Below are positions 1 through 7,569 of a stretch of 64,000 bases of DNA, one piece after another (the first letter of the stretch is position 1; the number at the start of each line of letters is the position of its first letter). The stretch is from an uncultured Muribaculaceae bacterium (GTDB lineage: Bacteria; Bacteroidota; Bacteroidia; Bacteroidales; Muribaculaceae). The position numbers and the translations under genes are program-made. A model generated the notes under the pieces. The model did not search any database, was not told where the DNA came from, and was given only the letters and a program-made list of their open reading frames with translations. The stretch covers positions 1-64,000 of the forward strand of contig CAJTME010000008.1 in assembly GCA_910577315.1 (NCBI GenBank), given 5' to 3'.

Positions 1-18
1 GGTAACCGCCCCCTATCC

Positions 19-55
19 GAGCCCCGGACGAGAAATCGCCCGGGGCTCTTTTTTT
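19..55 (+). terminator. Rho-independent terminator of a gene upstream of the window
   Basis: A 9-bp GC-rich stem (19-27 with 40-48) is followed by a run of seven T. No coding sequence belonging to it is visible in the first 18 bases, so it presumably ends a gene that lies outside the window. Confidence 0.85.
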
Positions 56-140
56 GTATGGCTGCGGCGCGGTTTGATGATTCATATTGAGGGAAGGGTA
101 TAGGACTATTTAATTAAAATTAGATATGTGCGCCCGCGTA

Positions 141-172
141 TTTGTTAATGTGCGGTAAAATGCTTAACTTTG
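141..172 (+). promoter_or_regulatory. Bacteroidetes-type promoter of hppA
   Basis: TTTG at 141-144 and TAACTTTG at 165-172 are 20 bp apart, matching the -33/-7 architecture of Bacteroidetes housekeeping promoters. It predicts a leader of about 45 nt before the hppA start. Confidence 0.75.
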
Positions 173-222
173 AATCGAATTTGTAACCTTAAATCATAAT
201 ATTTAATCATACTTACTTAAAA

Positions 223-2415
223 ATGACTGATTCAGTTTTTTGGTTGGTGCCGGCGGCCGCCGTTGTCGCACTGTTCCTCGCCTGGTATTTCTACCGCGAG
301 ATGATGAAGGAGAGCGAAGGCACTGACACGATGAAACGTATAGCGTCGCACGTGCGCAAGGGCGCTATGTCTTACCTCAAGCAGCAATATAAGATTGTTG
401 GGTGTGTGTTCATCGCCCTCGTCGTGCTTTTCTCGGTGATGGCCTACGGCTTTCAATTGCAGAATCCATGGGTTCCCGTGGCATTCCTTACAGGCGGTTT
501 CTTCTCGGGCCTGTCGGGCTTCCTCGGCATGAAGACGGCGACCTATGCCTCGGCCCGCACGGCAAATGCCGCCCGCAATTCGCTCAACCGCGGCCTGCGT
601 GTCGCGTTCCGTTCGGGCGCGGTGATGGGCCTTGTCGTAGTGGGGCTCGGGTTGCTTGACATCTCTTTCTGGTATCTGCTGCTCGACAGCTGTGTGGAGC
701 TTGAAGGCACCGCCAAGCTTGCTATGATTACCACAACAATGCTCACCTTCGGCATGGGCGCCTCAACCCAGGCCCTGTTTGCCCGCGTGGGCGGCGGCAT
801 ATACACCAAGGCCGCTGATGTCGGCGCGGACCTCGTCGGCAAGGTCGAGGCCGGAATCCCCGAGGACGACCCCCGCAATCCTGCCACCATTGCAGATAAC
901 GTCGGCGATAATGTAGGCGACGTGGCCGGCATGGGCGCTGACCTTTACGAATCGTACTGCGGCTCGATTCTGGCGACTTCGGCCCTCGGAGCTGCCGCAT
1001 ACCTGCTTTCGGGCGATGTGGTGATGCAATATAAGGCTGTGGTGGCACCGATGCTTATCGCGGCCGTTGGCATCCTCCTGTCAATCGTGGGCATTTTCTC
1101 GGTACGCACAAAGGAAGATGCGTCGATGAAAGACCTCCTCGGCTCCCTGGCGCTCGGCACGAACCTCAGCTCAGTTCTTATTGTCGGCGCGACCTTCCTC
1201 ATTCTATGGCTGCTTGGTCTCGACAATTGGGCGCTGATAAGCTGCGCCGTGGTTGTCGGGCTGCTGGTCGGCATCGTCATAGGCCGTTCGACGGAATATT
1301 ATACCTCCCAATCCTACAAGCCGACAAAGAAGCTTGCCGAAAGCGGCACCACCGGCCCGGCCACCGTAATTATCTCGGGTGTGGGTCTCGGCATGATTTC
1401 CACCGCGCTCCCTGTGATTGCCGTTGTGGTTGGTATCATCCTCAGCTATTGGTTTGCGTCGGGATTTGATTTCGGTAATGTGGCGATGGGCCTGTATGGC
1501 ATCGGCATCGCCGCCGTCGGCATGCTGTCGACGCTCGGCATTACCCTTGCGACGGACGCATATGGTCCGATTGCCGACAATGCCGGCGGCAACGCCGAGA
1601 TGAGCGGACTGGGCGCGGAGGTGCGTAAGCGCACGGATGCCCTTGACTCGCTTGGCAACACCACCGCGGCCACCGGCAAGGGCTTTGCAATCGGCTCGGC
1701 AGCATTGACCGGCCTGGCGTTGCTCGCCTCGTACATTGAGGAAATACGCATCGGCCTGCAGCGACTCGGCGAGACGATGATTCAGGTGGGTGACAGGATG
1801 GTGCCCGTCCATGAAGCCTCGTTCACCGATTTCATGGCCTTCTATGAAGTGAACCTGATGAGCCCGAAGGTGCTTTCGGGAATGTTCATCGGCTCGATGA
1901 TGGCGTTCCTGTTCTGCGGCCTTACAATGAATGCGGTGGGACGTGCTGCCGCTCACATGGTTGATGAGGTGCGCCGCCAGTTCCGCGAGATAAAAGGCAT
2001 CCTGGACGGAAAAGCCGAGCCAGACTATGCCCGTTGCGTGCAGATTTCGACCAAGGGCGCGCAGCGCGAGATGGTGTTCCCCTCGCTTCTTGCAATCGTC
2101 GTGCCAATTATCACAGGCCTGGTGTTTGGAGTGCCCGGCGTTATCGGCCTGCTCGTCGGAGGTCTTTCGGCCGGCTTCGTGCTTGCCATCTTCATGGCCA
2201 ATGCCGGCGGCGCGTGGGACAACGCAAAGAAATATGTCGAGGAAGGCAACTTCGGCGGCAAGGGCAGCGATGTGCACAAGGCTACCGTTGTCGGCGACAC
2301 GGTCGGCGATCCATTCAAGGACACATCCGGCCCTTCGTTGAATATCCTTATCAAACTCATGTCGATGGTGGCGATTGTCATGGCCGGCCTGACTGTCTCG
2401 TGGAGCTTGTTTTAG
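223..2415 (+). CDS. hppA: Membrane-bound cation-pumping pyrophosphatase
   Basis: Couples hydrolysis of cytoplasmic pyrophosphate to cation export across the inner membrane. At 730 residues it has the usual length, with hydrophobic segments throughout. The PPi/Mg signature DVGADLVGKVE is at residues 199-209, followed by DDPRNP and NVGDNVGD. Residues 478-486 read GNTTAATGK; alanine at 482 is the form found in K+-dependent enzymes, where K+-independent ones have lysine. T90, F94 and D146 match three of four residues that I recall as marking the Na+,H+ co-pumping group described from Bacteroides. The fourth, a Met near 176, is here at 178. The gene is monocistronic, with its own promoter and terminator. 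Confidence 0.97.
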   Translation: MTDSVFWLVPAAAVVALFLAWYFYREMMKESEGTDTMKRIASHVRKGAMSYLKQQYKIVGCVFIALVVLFSVMAYGFQLQNPWVPVAFLTGGFFSGLSGFLGMKTATYASARTANAARNSLNRGLRVAFRSGAVMGLVVVGLGLLDISFWYLLLDSCVELEGTAKLAMITTTMLTFGMGASTQALFARVGGGIYTKAADVGADLVGKVEAGIPEDDPRNPATIADNVGDNVGDVAGMGADLYESYCGSILATSALGAAAYLLSGDVVMQYKAVVAPMLIAAVGILLSIVGIFSVRTKEDASMKDLLGSLALGTNLSSVLIVGATFLILWLLGLDNWALISCAVVVGLLVGIVIGRSTEYYTSQSYKPTKKLAESGTTGPATVIISGVGLGMISTALPVIAVVVGIILSYWFASGFDFGNVAMGLYGIGIAAVGMLSTLGITLATDAYGPIADNAGGNAEMSGLGAEVRKRTDALDSLGNTTAATGKGFAIGSAALTGLALLASYIEEIRIGLQRLGETMIQVGDRMVPVHEASFTDFMAFYEVNLMSPKVLSGMFIGSMMAFLFCGLTMNAVGRAAAHMVDEVRRQFREIKGILDGKAEPDYARCVQISTKGAQREMVFPSLLAIVVPIITGLVFGVPGVIGLLVGGLSAGFVLAIFMANAGGAWDNAKKYVEEGNFGGKGSDVHKATVVGDTVGDPFKDTSGPSLNILIKLMSMVAIVMAGLTVSWSLF

Positions 2416-2459
2416 TCCGTGAAGATTGCAATCGCGTGACAAATTGATTACAAAAAAAT

Positions 2460-2500
2460 CATCCGTGCCTGAACTTTCTTCCGGGCGCGGATGTTTTAAT
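2460..2500 (+). terminator. Terminator of hppA
   Basis: An imperfect 10-bp stem (2460-2469 with about 2484-2493) is followed by TTTTAATT, 45 nt after the hppA stop codon. Confidence 0.6.
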
Positions 2501-2504
2501 TATG

Positions 2505-2992
2505 CAAAGCGAAAATTGCTTTTCCATTGTAAAGAAATGTGATAATGATTGGTTTATATCCAACGAGGCGGCGCCGGGAGGCAGCTGCCTCGTTGGGTTT
2601 TATATGGTTTTGCATACCTGTTTCATTAAAATTACAAATCCATTACAAAAATATTTTCATGTACCGAACCAAACGCCCGGCGGCCGTGTTATAATATCAC
2701 AAAGCGAGTAATTGCTTTTTCATTGCAAGAAATGTGATAATGATTGGTTTATATCCAATGTGGCGGCGCCGGGAGGCAGCCGCCACATTGGGTTTTGTAG
2801 GGTTTTGCGCACGTGTTTCATTAAAATTACAAATCCATTACAAAAATATTTTCATGTACCGAACCAAACGTCCGGCGACCGTGTTATAATATCACAAAGC
2901 GAGTAATTGCTTTTTCATTGCAAGAAATGTGATAATGATTGGTTTATATCTAACGTGGCGGCGCCGGGAGGCAGCCGCCACGTTGGGTTATA
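2505..2992 (+). repeat. Tandem array of a 195-bp hairpin-bearing repeat (family R1)
   Basis: Two full units and one partial unit start at 2505, 2700 and 2895, exactly 195 bp apart. Each contains a conserved AT-rich half (ATGTGATAATGATTGGTTTA) followed by a hairpin, at 2560-2596, 2755-2791 and 2950-2986. The stem sequence differs between units but both arms change together: AACGAGGC with GCCTCGTT, AATGTGGC with GCCACATT, AACGTGGC with GCCACGTT. Two more copies lie at 14300 and 48453. The two short open frames through the array are a by-product of the 195-bp (65-codon) period and resemble no protein I know. This fills the gap between hppA and the LOG gene. Confidence 0.9.
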
Positions 2993-3046
2993 TATCCGTG
3001 CGGCAGGTTTATGGCCCCTGCGGTTGGCGGGTATCGGGAAATTTGC

Positions 3047-3054
3047 TAAATTTG
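3047..3054 (+). promoter_or_regulatory. -7 box upstream of the LOG-family gene
   Basis: TAAATTTG matches TAnnTTTG and ends 18 nt before the ATG at 3073. No convincing -33 element is visible. Confidence 0.5.
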
Positions 3055-3072
3055 CGCAAAAATCAACAGACC

Positions 3073-3619
3073 ATGAGAATCGCAGTATATTGCAGCTCCC
3101 GCGACAATCTTCCCTCCCAATGGCGGGAAAGCGCCGCCGCCGTCGGGCGATGGATTGGCGAAAACGGCAGCGAGCTGGTTTACGGAGGTGTCGACCTGGG
3201 GTTGATGCACACCGTGGCCGACGCAACCCGCAAGGCCGGTGGCCGGATAACGGGTGTGGTGCCCCTGCGCCGCGCCGACATGGCTTTCGCCGGAAATGAC
3301 GTAAACATCCCCACCGCCGAACTCACCGACCGCAAGAACGTGATGCAGCTGCTGGCCGACGTGTTCGTCGTGCTTCCCGGCGGCTACGGCACCCTCGACG
3401 AATTCGCCTCGGCGTTCGCATACAATCAATTTTGGCTCGCTGAACCACAAGCAGATTGTGCTCTTCAATCCCGACGGATTGTTTGACCATCTGGTCGCCC
3501 AGCTGAACGTGATGGTCGAGCGCGGGTTGATGTCGGCTTCCCTTATTGACTCCCTGACCGTAGCCCGCGACACGGATGAACTTCTGTCGGCCCTCGACAA
3601 ACTAAAACCCACGATATGA
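3073..3619 (+). pseudogene. LOG-family protein (cytokinin riboside phosphoribohydrolase-like), frameshifted
   Basis: LOG-family proteins cleave nucleoside monophosphates to base and ribose phosphate. From the ATG at 3073 the frame carries the family motif LPGGYGTLDE at residues 101-110, which includes the active-site PGGxGT...E. After residue 120 (F, codon 3430-3432) the frame runs into unrelated residues and stops at 3486. Dropping one T from TTTT at 3430-3433 restores a normal C-terminal half (GSLNHKQIVLFNPDGLFDHL...) ending at TGA 3617-3619. That stop overlaps the next start as ATGA. Either the gene is recently broken, or the read has a homopolymer error, or slippage occurs. Intact length would be about 181 residues, normal for the family. 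Confidence 0.8.
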
Positions 3620-4170
3620 AAAGCAGACTCTATACCCGCACGGGCGATGACGGCACCACCTCGCTGGTGGGCGGCGCGCGCGCCCCGAAAGACTCGCTGC
3701 GCCTTGAATCTTACGGCACCGTCGACGAACTTAACTCATGGCTCGGAATGCTCGTCGCCTCCGACGTCGTTCCTCCCCAGCGTCGCCTCGTGCTTCTCGA
3801 GGTGCAGAACCACCTTTTCGACATCGGTGCGGCCCTCGCCACGGAGCCCGAATCGCAATGGCAGCCAGCCCCCCTCGGCAAGCAGCCCGTCGAGCGCCTC
3901 GAGCAGGCCATAGACGACGTCGACTCCTCCCTTCCGCCACTGAGGCAGTTCATCCTGCCCGGGGGACATCCCGACGCAGCCCGCGCCAACATAGCCCGCA
4001 CCGTGGCCCGCCGCGCTGAGCGCCGCATAATCACCCTCGCCCGCGAAGCCGCCGTCGCCCCCGACATACTGCGCTACATCAACCGTCTGAGCGACTTTCT
4101 GTTTGCCCTGGCCCGTGAAATAAACATTAACACAGGCCACGATGAAATTTTTTGGCAAAAAAATTGTTAG
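3616..4170 (+). CDS. pduO: Cob(I)yrinic acid a,c-diamide adenosyltransferase, PduO type
   Basis: Transfers the adenosyl group of ATP to cob(I)alamin, giving the coenzyme used by methylmalonyl-CoA mutase. The 184 residues match the PduO/ATR family in length and motifs: TRTGDDGTTSLVGG at residues 7-20, ESYGTVDELN at 31-40, LPGG at 114-117, the helix ARTVARRAER at 127-136 and NRLSDFLFALAR at 156-167. The start overlaps the stop of the restored LOG frame by 4 bases (ATGA), so translation is probably coupled. MeaB, the mutase chaperone, is encoded at 55419 in the same window, which suits a role in propionate/succinate metabolism. Confidence 0.95.
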   Translation: MKSRLYTRTGDDGTTSLVGGARAPKDSLRLESYGTVDELNSWLGMLVASDVVPPQRRLVLLEVQNHLFDIGAALATEPESQWQPAPLGKQPVERLEQAIDDVDSSLPPLRQFILPGGHPDAARANIARTVARRAERRIITLAREAAVAPDILRYINRLSDFLFALAREININTGHDEIFWQKNC

Positions 4171-4193
4171 TATATAGAAATTTACTACCTTTG
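4164..4193 (+). promoter_or_regulatory. Promoter of the DUF2795 gene
   Basis: TTG at 4164-4166 and TACCTTTG at 4186-4193 are 19 bp apart, so the -33 element overlaps the end of the adenosyltransferase gene. Confidence 0.65.
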
Positions 4194-4246
4194 CGGCACT
4201 TTTAAAAACATAGAATCAAATAACAACTCACATAAACATAACCACT

Positions 4247-4468
4247 ATGTATTGGACACTTGAACTTGCTTCCAAACTTGAAGACGCCCCCTGGCCCGCC
4301 ACCAAAGACGAGCTGATCGACTACGCCATGCGTTCGGGCGCCCCTCTTGAAGTGATAGAGAACCTCCAGGAGATAGAAGACGAAGGGGACACCTACGAAT
4401 CAATCGAAGACATCTGGCCCGACTACCCCTCCAAAGAAGACTTCCTGTTCAACGAAGAGGAGTATTGA
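4247..4468 (+). CDS. DUF2795 family protein
   Basis: A 73-residue acidic protein (MYWTLELASKLEDAPWPATK at the N-terminus), recognisable as the short DUF2795 protein that is near-universal in Bacteroidales. The N-terminal part is helical with a PATKDELIDYAMRSGAP segment; the C-terminal third is very rich in D and E. Its function is unknown to me; it is probably cytosolic, having no signal peptide or membrane segment. It has its own promoter and a terminator directly after it, so it is transcribed alone. Confidence 0.85.
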   Translation: MYWTLELASKLEDAPWPATKDELIDYAMRSGAPLEVIENLQEIEDEGDTYESIEDIWPDYPSKEDFLFNEEEY

Positions 4469-4497
4469 TTGGACAGAAGCATGATACTCAACCGGAT

Positions 4498-4529
4498 AAT
4501 CCGCCTCGTTAAACGGGGTGGATTTTTTG
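4498..4529 (+). terminator. Terminator after the DUF2795 gene
   Basis: An AATCCGCCTCGTT arm (4498-4510) pairs with 4511-4524 through a long imperfect stem followed by six T. Confidence 0.8.
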
Positions 4530-4599
4530 TTTGACCGGGTGTGCCGGGGGATGAATAACAGCCGGGGCGGTTTTGTTGTGCCGGAGGGCGGGGCAGGTG

Positions 4600-5193
4600 T
4601 CAGGGGATGGGTGAGAAGGCTTCGCAAACCACCCGGGGGAAGTGTTCGCGCTCGAGGGCGTGGATTTTGGCTTCGACGGTGGCGGGGGTGTCGGTGGAGT
4701 CAACGGGCACGCGGGCCTGGAAGATTACGGCTCCTGAATCGTAGTGGTGGCTGACGCGGTGGACGGTGATGCCGGTCTCGCGGTCGCCGGCGGCGATGAC
4801 GGCTTCGTGGACGTGGCGCCCGAACATGCCCTTGCCGCCGTGGCGCGGCAGCAACGACGGATGGATGTTTATCATGCGCCCCTCAAACCTGTCGACCAAA
4901 AACGGCGGAATCATCAGCAGGAAGCCCGCCAGCACTATGAATTCGATGTCCTGGGCCTCGAGCACGCCGAGCATCGTGGCGGGGTCGTTGATGTCGCGGC
5001 GGGTCAGTACGGCAACGGGCACTCCGAGCCGGGCGGCTCTTTGCACCACGCCTGCGTCGGCGCGGTTGGTCACGATGAGGGCTACGTTGAGCGGCGAACC
5101 GGTTGCCCGCAGGTGGGCGATTATGTTTTCTGCGTTCGATCCGTTGCCTGATGCGAATATCGCTATGTTCTTTGAGGCGGGGGGCTGTATCAT
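4600..5193 (-). CDS. purN: Phosphoribosylglycinamide formyltransferase
   Basis: Third step of de novo purine synthesis: formylation of GAR with 10-formyl-THF in the cytosol. The 197 residues are slightly shorter than typical. The phosphate-binding loop GNGSN is at residues 16-20. The catalytic triad is visible as N109 and H111 in INIHPSLLPRHGGKG and D152 in HHYDSG. The start codon lies only 4 nt after a consensus -7 box, so the message may be leaderless. The gene is monocistronic and converges with the DUF2795 gene. purD is also in the window (24979) but in a separate operon. Confidence 0.96.
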   Translation of the reverse strand: MIQPPASKNIAIFASGNGSNAENIIAHLRATGSPLNVALIVTNRADAGVVQRAARLGVPVAVLTRRDINDPATMLGVLEAQDIEFIVLAGFLLMIPPFLVDRFEGRMINIHPSLLPRHGGKGMFGRHVHEAVIAAGDRETGITVHRVSHHYDSGAVIFQARVPVDSTDTPATVEAKIHALEREHFPRVVCEAFSPIP

Positions 5194-5197
5194 TCTG

Positions 5198-5229
5198 CAA
5201 ATATAGCCTATTTTAAGTTTGCCTGCAAA
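5198..5229 (-). promoter_or_regulatory. Promoter of purN, nearly abutting the start codon
   Basis: On the minus strand TTTG (5226-5229) and TATATTTG (5198-5205) are 20 bp apart. The box ends 4 nt before the purN ATG, which predicts a transcription start at or next to the start codon. Confidence 0.7.
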
Positions 5230-5324
5230 TCGGGGCGCTGGTGTAAGGCCGAAAAAAGCGAACGGGACCGCGCCATCCGGCGCAGTCCCGTCGTTTCCAT
5301 CAGTTGTCGTTTATGCTGACTGGC

Positions 5325-7034
5325 TTATTTGGCAATCTTTGCGGAGAAAGAGCCGGTGGCGGTGCAGCCCTTGACGATGTAGACGCCCGAGGGGAGGTTG
5401 CACTGTACCGAGCCCGAGGGAGCCTGTGCCGAGAGTACGCAGCGGCCCGAGAGGTCGTAGAGGTAGAGGGCCGTGAGTTCGCCATCGACGGTGAGGTTGC
5501 CGTTGGCATCGAAAGCTACGGTGTTCTTTCCGGCCGAAACGACGTCTTTCACGCCGGAATATGCAGACAAGTTGAATACATATCCGTAGGCGTAGTCCAT
5601 CCCCCAGGGACAGTCGTTCCAGAGGGCGACGGTATTGAGGTCGGCCGATGCGATGGGCATGCCCGTTACAAACATATCTTCACTGGTGAACTCGCCTGAT
5701 TCCCAGTCGTATGATTCGATTTCGTGCAGCATGTTTTCATCCAGCCATTCCTTGAGTTCGGGCGAGAAAGAGCCGAGCCAGTCCTGAATGTCCGTGCATG
5801 TGCCGTCCTTGATGACATAGCCTTCCATGGGGAGGGTACCGACGCCATTGAAGGTGAATATGACTTCATCATTGGGCACGCTGGCGATGCGCATTGACTT
5901 GCCGAAATCGAGAGTGGTCACGGCATCATCGGCGATATTGATGAGCCATGGGGTGTAGGTCGAGGCCGGGGGCCAGGCAAAGGGATCGCTGTTGTCCTCG
6001 ACAGAGGCGTTGCTGTAATAGGTCTTGCCGTCGGCGCTGAGTCTCACGTCGTTGAAATCAAAAGCGGGGGCATTGTCAATTACTTGGTAATAAGCTTCGT
6101 AGAATTTGTCGGATGCTGCCTGCCATTCGGCGAACTTTTCGGCGAGGGCTGCCTCGAAAGCAGCTTTGTGCTCTTCGTTGAGGAAGTCGGCCTCGTTGGG
6201 ATAAAGCTCCCAGTCGTAGCCGCTGTCTACATAATCCTGATATGCCTTGTCATAGGCGGCCTTTTCTTCCTCGTCCATGAAGCTTTCCGCGCTGGGATAC
6301 GAGGGACCGTCGCCGGGATAGGGCGGGATGGTGACATCTTCGGGATAGAAGAGGTCTTTAAGCAAAATCTTGTATGACCAGTCGCCTTTTTCGTCCTGAA
6401 GATATACGATGGGAACGCACACAAAACCTGCGCAGTCCACAATCTGGCCGCCGATGGTCTTGCCGTCATCGCTTATCCAGTTGGCTGTCACATACTGCGG
6501 TGCGCGGTCGGTGAAGTCGAGGGTCGGATAGGGGAGGGCGGTGTATTTACCGTAGGTGCCGTCGGCCTGACGGTCCCAATACACCGGGGAAAGCATGGTT
6601 TGGTCATGTTCCACCGAGATGGGTGCGATGCCCAGGCTGCCGCAGATGCGTGCGCCGTCGGGCGTGATGCCGTTTGCCAGATTGCTCACACCAACCACAC
6701 CCTCGGTGTCGAGGGAGAGCCACTCGCCGTTCTGCCAGTAGGAAGCGTTGGAATTGCTTGATGTGCTGCCGAGTACAACACCGTCGTTGCTCAGATAATT
6801 TCCGAGACCTTCGGTATAGTTGGGGTCTCCGTATTCATTGCCTACATATTCATGAGCTACACCCGTGGTAAGGTCGTATATAACTACAGTGCCAAAAACT
6901 GACGAGGCCAGGTAATTGCCATTGGGCGAGATACCTTGAAATGAAGCGCCCGGATATGTTTTGGGTTCTTCAAAGGCTTGTGCGGCAACGCCGCTGACGG
7001 CCAGCAGGCCGGAAATGAGTAAAGCTTTTTTCAT
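5325..7034 (-). CDS. Secreted protein with T9SS-like C-terminal module
   Basis: 569 residues from the ATG at 7034, chosen because MKKALLISGLLAVSGVAAQA is a clean signal peptide; the open frame upstream of it is not convincing. I recognise no enzymatic domain. The N-terminal half has WD/beta-propeller-like stretches (for example FQGISPNGNYLASSVFGTVV), and a central acidic, helical insert is rich in E, K and Y. The C-terminal 60 residues (LYLYDLSGRCVLSAQ..., LPSGVYIVKG, ending SAKIAK) match the type A T9SS sorting-domain pattern. The protein is therefore predicted to be exported to the cell surface. No partner gene is adjacent. Confidence 0.8.
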   Translation of the reverse strand: MKKALLISGLLAVSGVAAQAFEEPKTYPGASFQGISPNGNYLASSVFGTVVIYDLTTGVAHEYVGNEYGDPNYTEGLGNYLSNDGVVLGSTSSNSNASYWQNGEWLSLDTEGVVGVSNLANGITPDGARICGSLGIAPISVEHDQTMLSPVYWDRQADGTYGKYTALPYPTLDFTDRAPQYVTANWISDDGKTIGGQIVDCAGFVCVPIVYLQDEKGDWSYKILLKDLFYPEDVTIPPYPGDGPSYPSAESFMDEEEKAAYDKAYQDYVDSGYDWELYPNEADFLNEEHKAAFEAALAEKFAEWQAASDKFYEAYYQVIDNAPAFDFNDVRLSADGKTYYSNASVEDNSDPFAWPPASTYTPWLINIADDAVTTLDFGKSMRIASVPNDEVIFTFNGVGTLPMEGYVIKDGTCTDIQDWLGSFSPELKEWLDENMLHEIESYDWESGEFTSEDMFVTGMPIASADLNTVALWNDCPWGMDYAYGYVFNLSAYSGVKDVVSAGKNTVAFDANGNLTVDGELTALYLYDLSGRCVLSAQAPSGSVQCNLPSGVYIVKGCTATGSFSAKIAK

Positions 7035-7155
7035 TAGCGAAATATTAATAACACATATTATAGTTTTGACGCCTCGCAGGCGTTTCATTTGCAAAGTAAT
7101 GCTAAAATTTGGTATTTTGCAAATTTTTGAGGGCAAAAAATAAATAAGTGAGGTG

Positions 7156-7569
7156 CTATTGTAAGGAATCGCTAACGATTATCGCTTCCCCGCCATCATC
7201 GGCAAGAGTGAGGATATGCCATTGCAGCGTGCCTTCCGAGTGGATGACTTGGCATGATTTTATTTCCGCCGGATGTCCGTCGATGCTCAGCGACGGGATT
7301 GTGGCGTCGAAGTCGATACGGCCTCCGTTGTCGAGATCGATGAAACTCACGGCCGATGCCCGGCACAGGTACATCACTCCCGCCTTGCCGTACGACATGG
7401 AAATTGCCGGGAGCTGGGCGCGGACGGTGCGGTCAGCGATGATTTCGGTGTAGTCGCGTTCGGGTTCGGGCGAAGGTTTTGCCGGGTCCGGGTCGCGCGG
7501 TTCGTATGGATCCGAACCGCATCCGGCCAATGCCGCGCAGATGGTCAGTGACAGCAGGAATCTGTTCAT
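7156..7569 (-). CDS. Small putative lipoprotein
   Basis: 137 residues from the ATG at 7569. The N-terminus MNRFLLSLTICAALAGCGSD has a lipobox (LAGC), followed by a proline- and acid-rich linker (about residues 18-42) and a small beta-rich domain. I recognise no family. The start overlaps the stop of the upstream endonuclease-fold gene by 4 bases (ATGA on the minus strand), so the two are translationally coupled and probably act together at the envelope. A longer frame reading back to 7830 lies entirely within the upstream gene and is rejected. Confidence 0.75.
   Translation of the reverse strand: MNRFLLSLTICAALAGCGSDPYEPRDPDPAKPSPEPERDYTEIIADRTVRAQLPAISMSYGKAGVMYLCRASAVSFIDLDNGGRIDFDATIPSLSIDGHPAEIKSCQVIHSEGTLQWHILTLADDGGEAIIVSDSLQ

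Noticed and set aside
1204..2442. A 412-codon minus-strand frame
   Set aside because: Antisense to hppA, with composition typical of a shadow frame.
2502..2906. Two short frames (69 and 64 codons) of near-identical sequence
   Set aside because: They exist because the 195-bp repeat unit is a multiple of three; the same repeat elsewhere (14300, 48453) does not keep the frame, and base changes follow hairpin pairing rather than codons.
2505..2992. CRISPR array
   Set aside because: Regular spacing suggested one, but the repeat is nearly the whole 195-bp unit, there are no unique spacers, and no cas genes are present.
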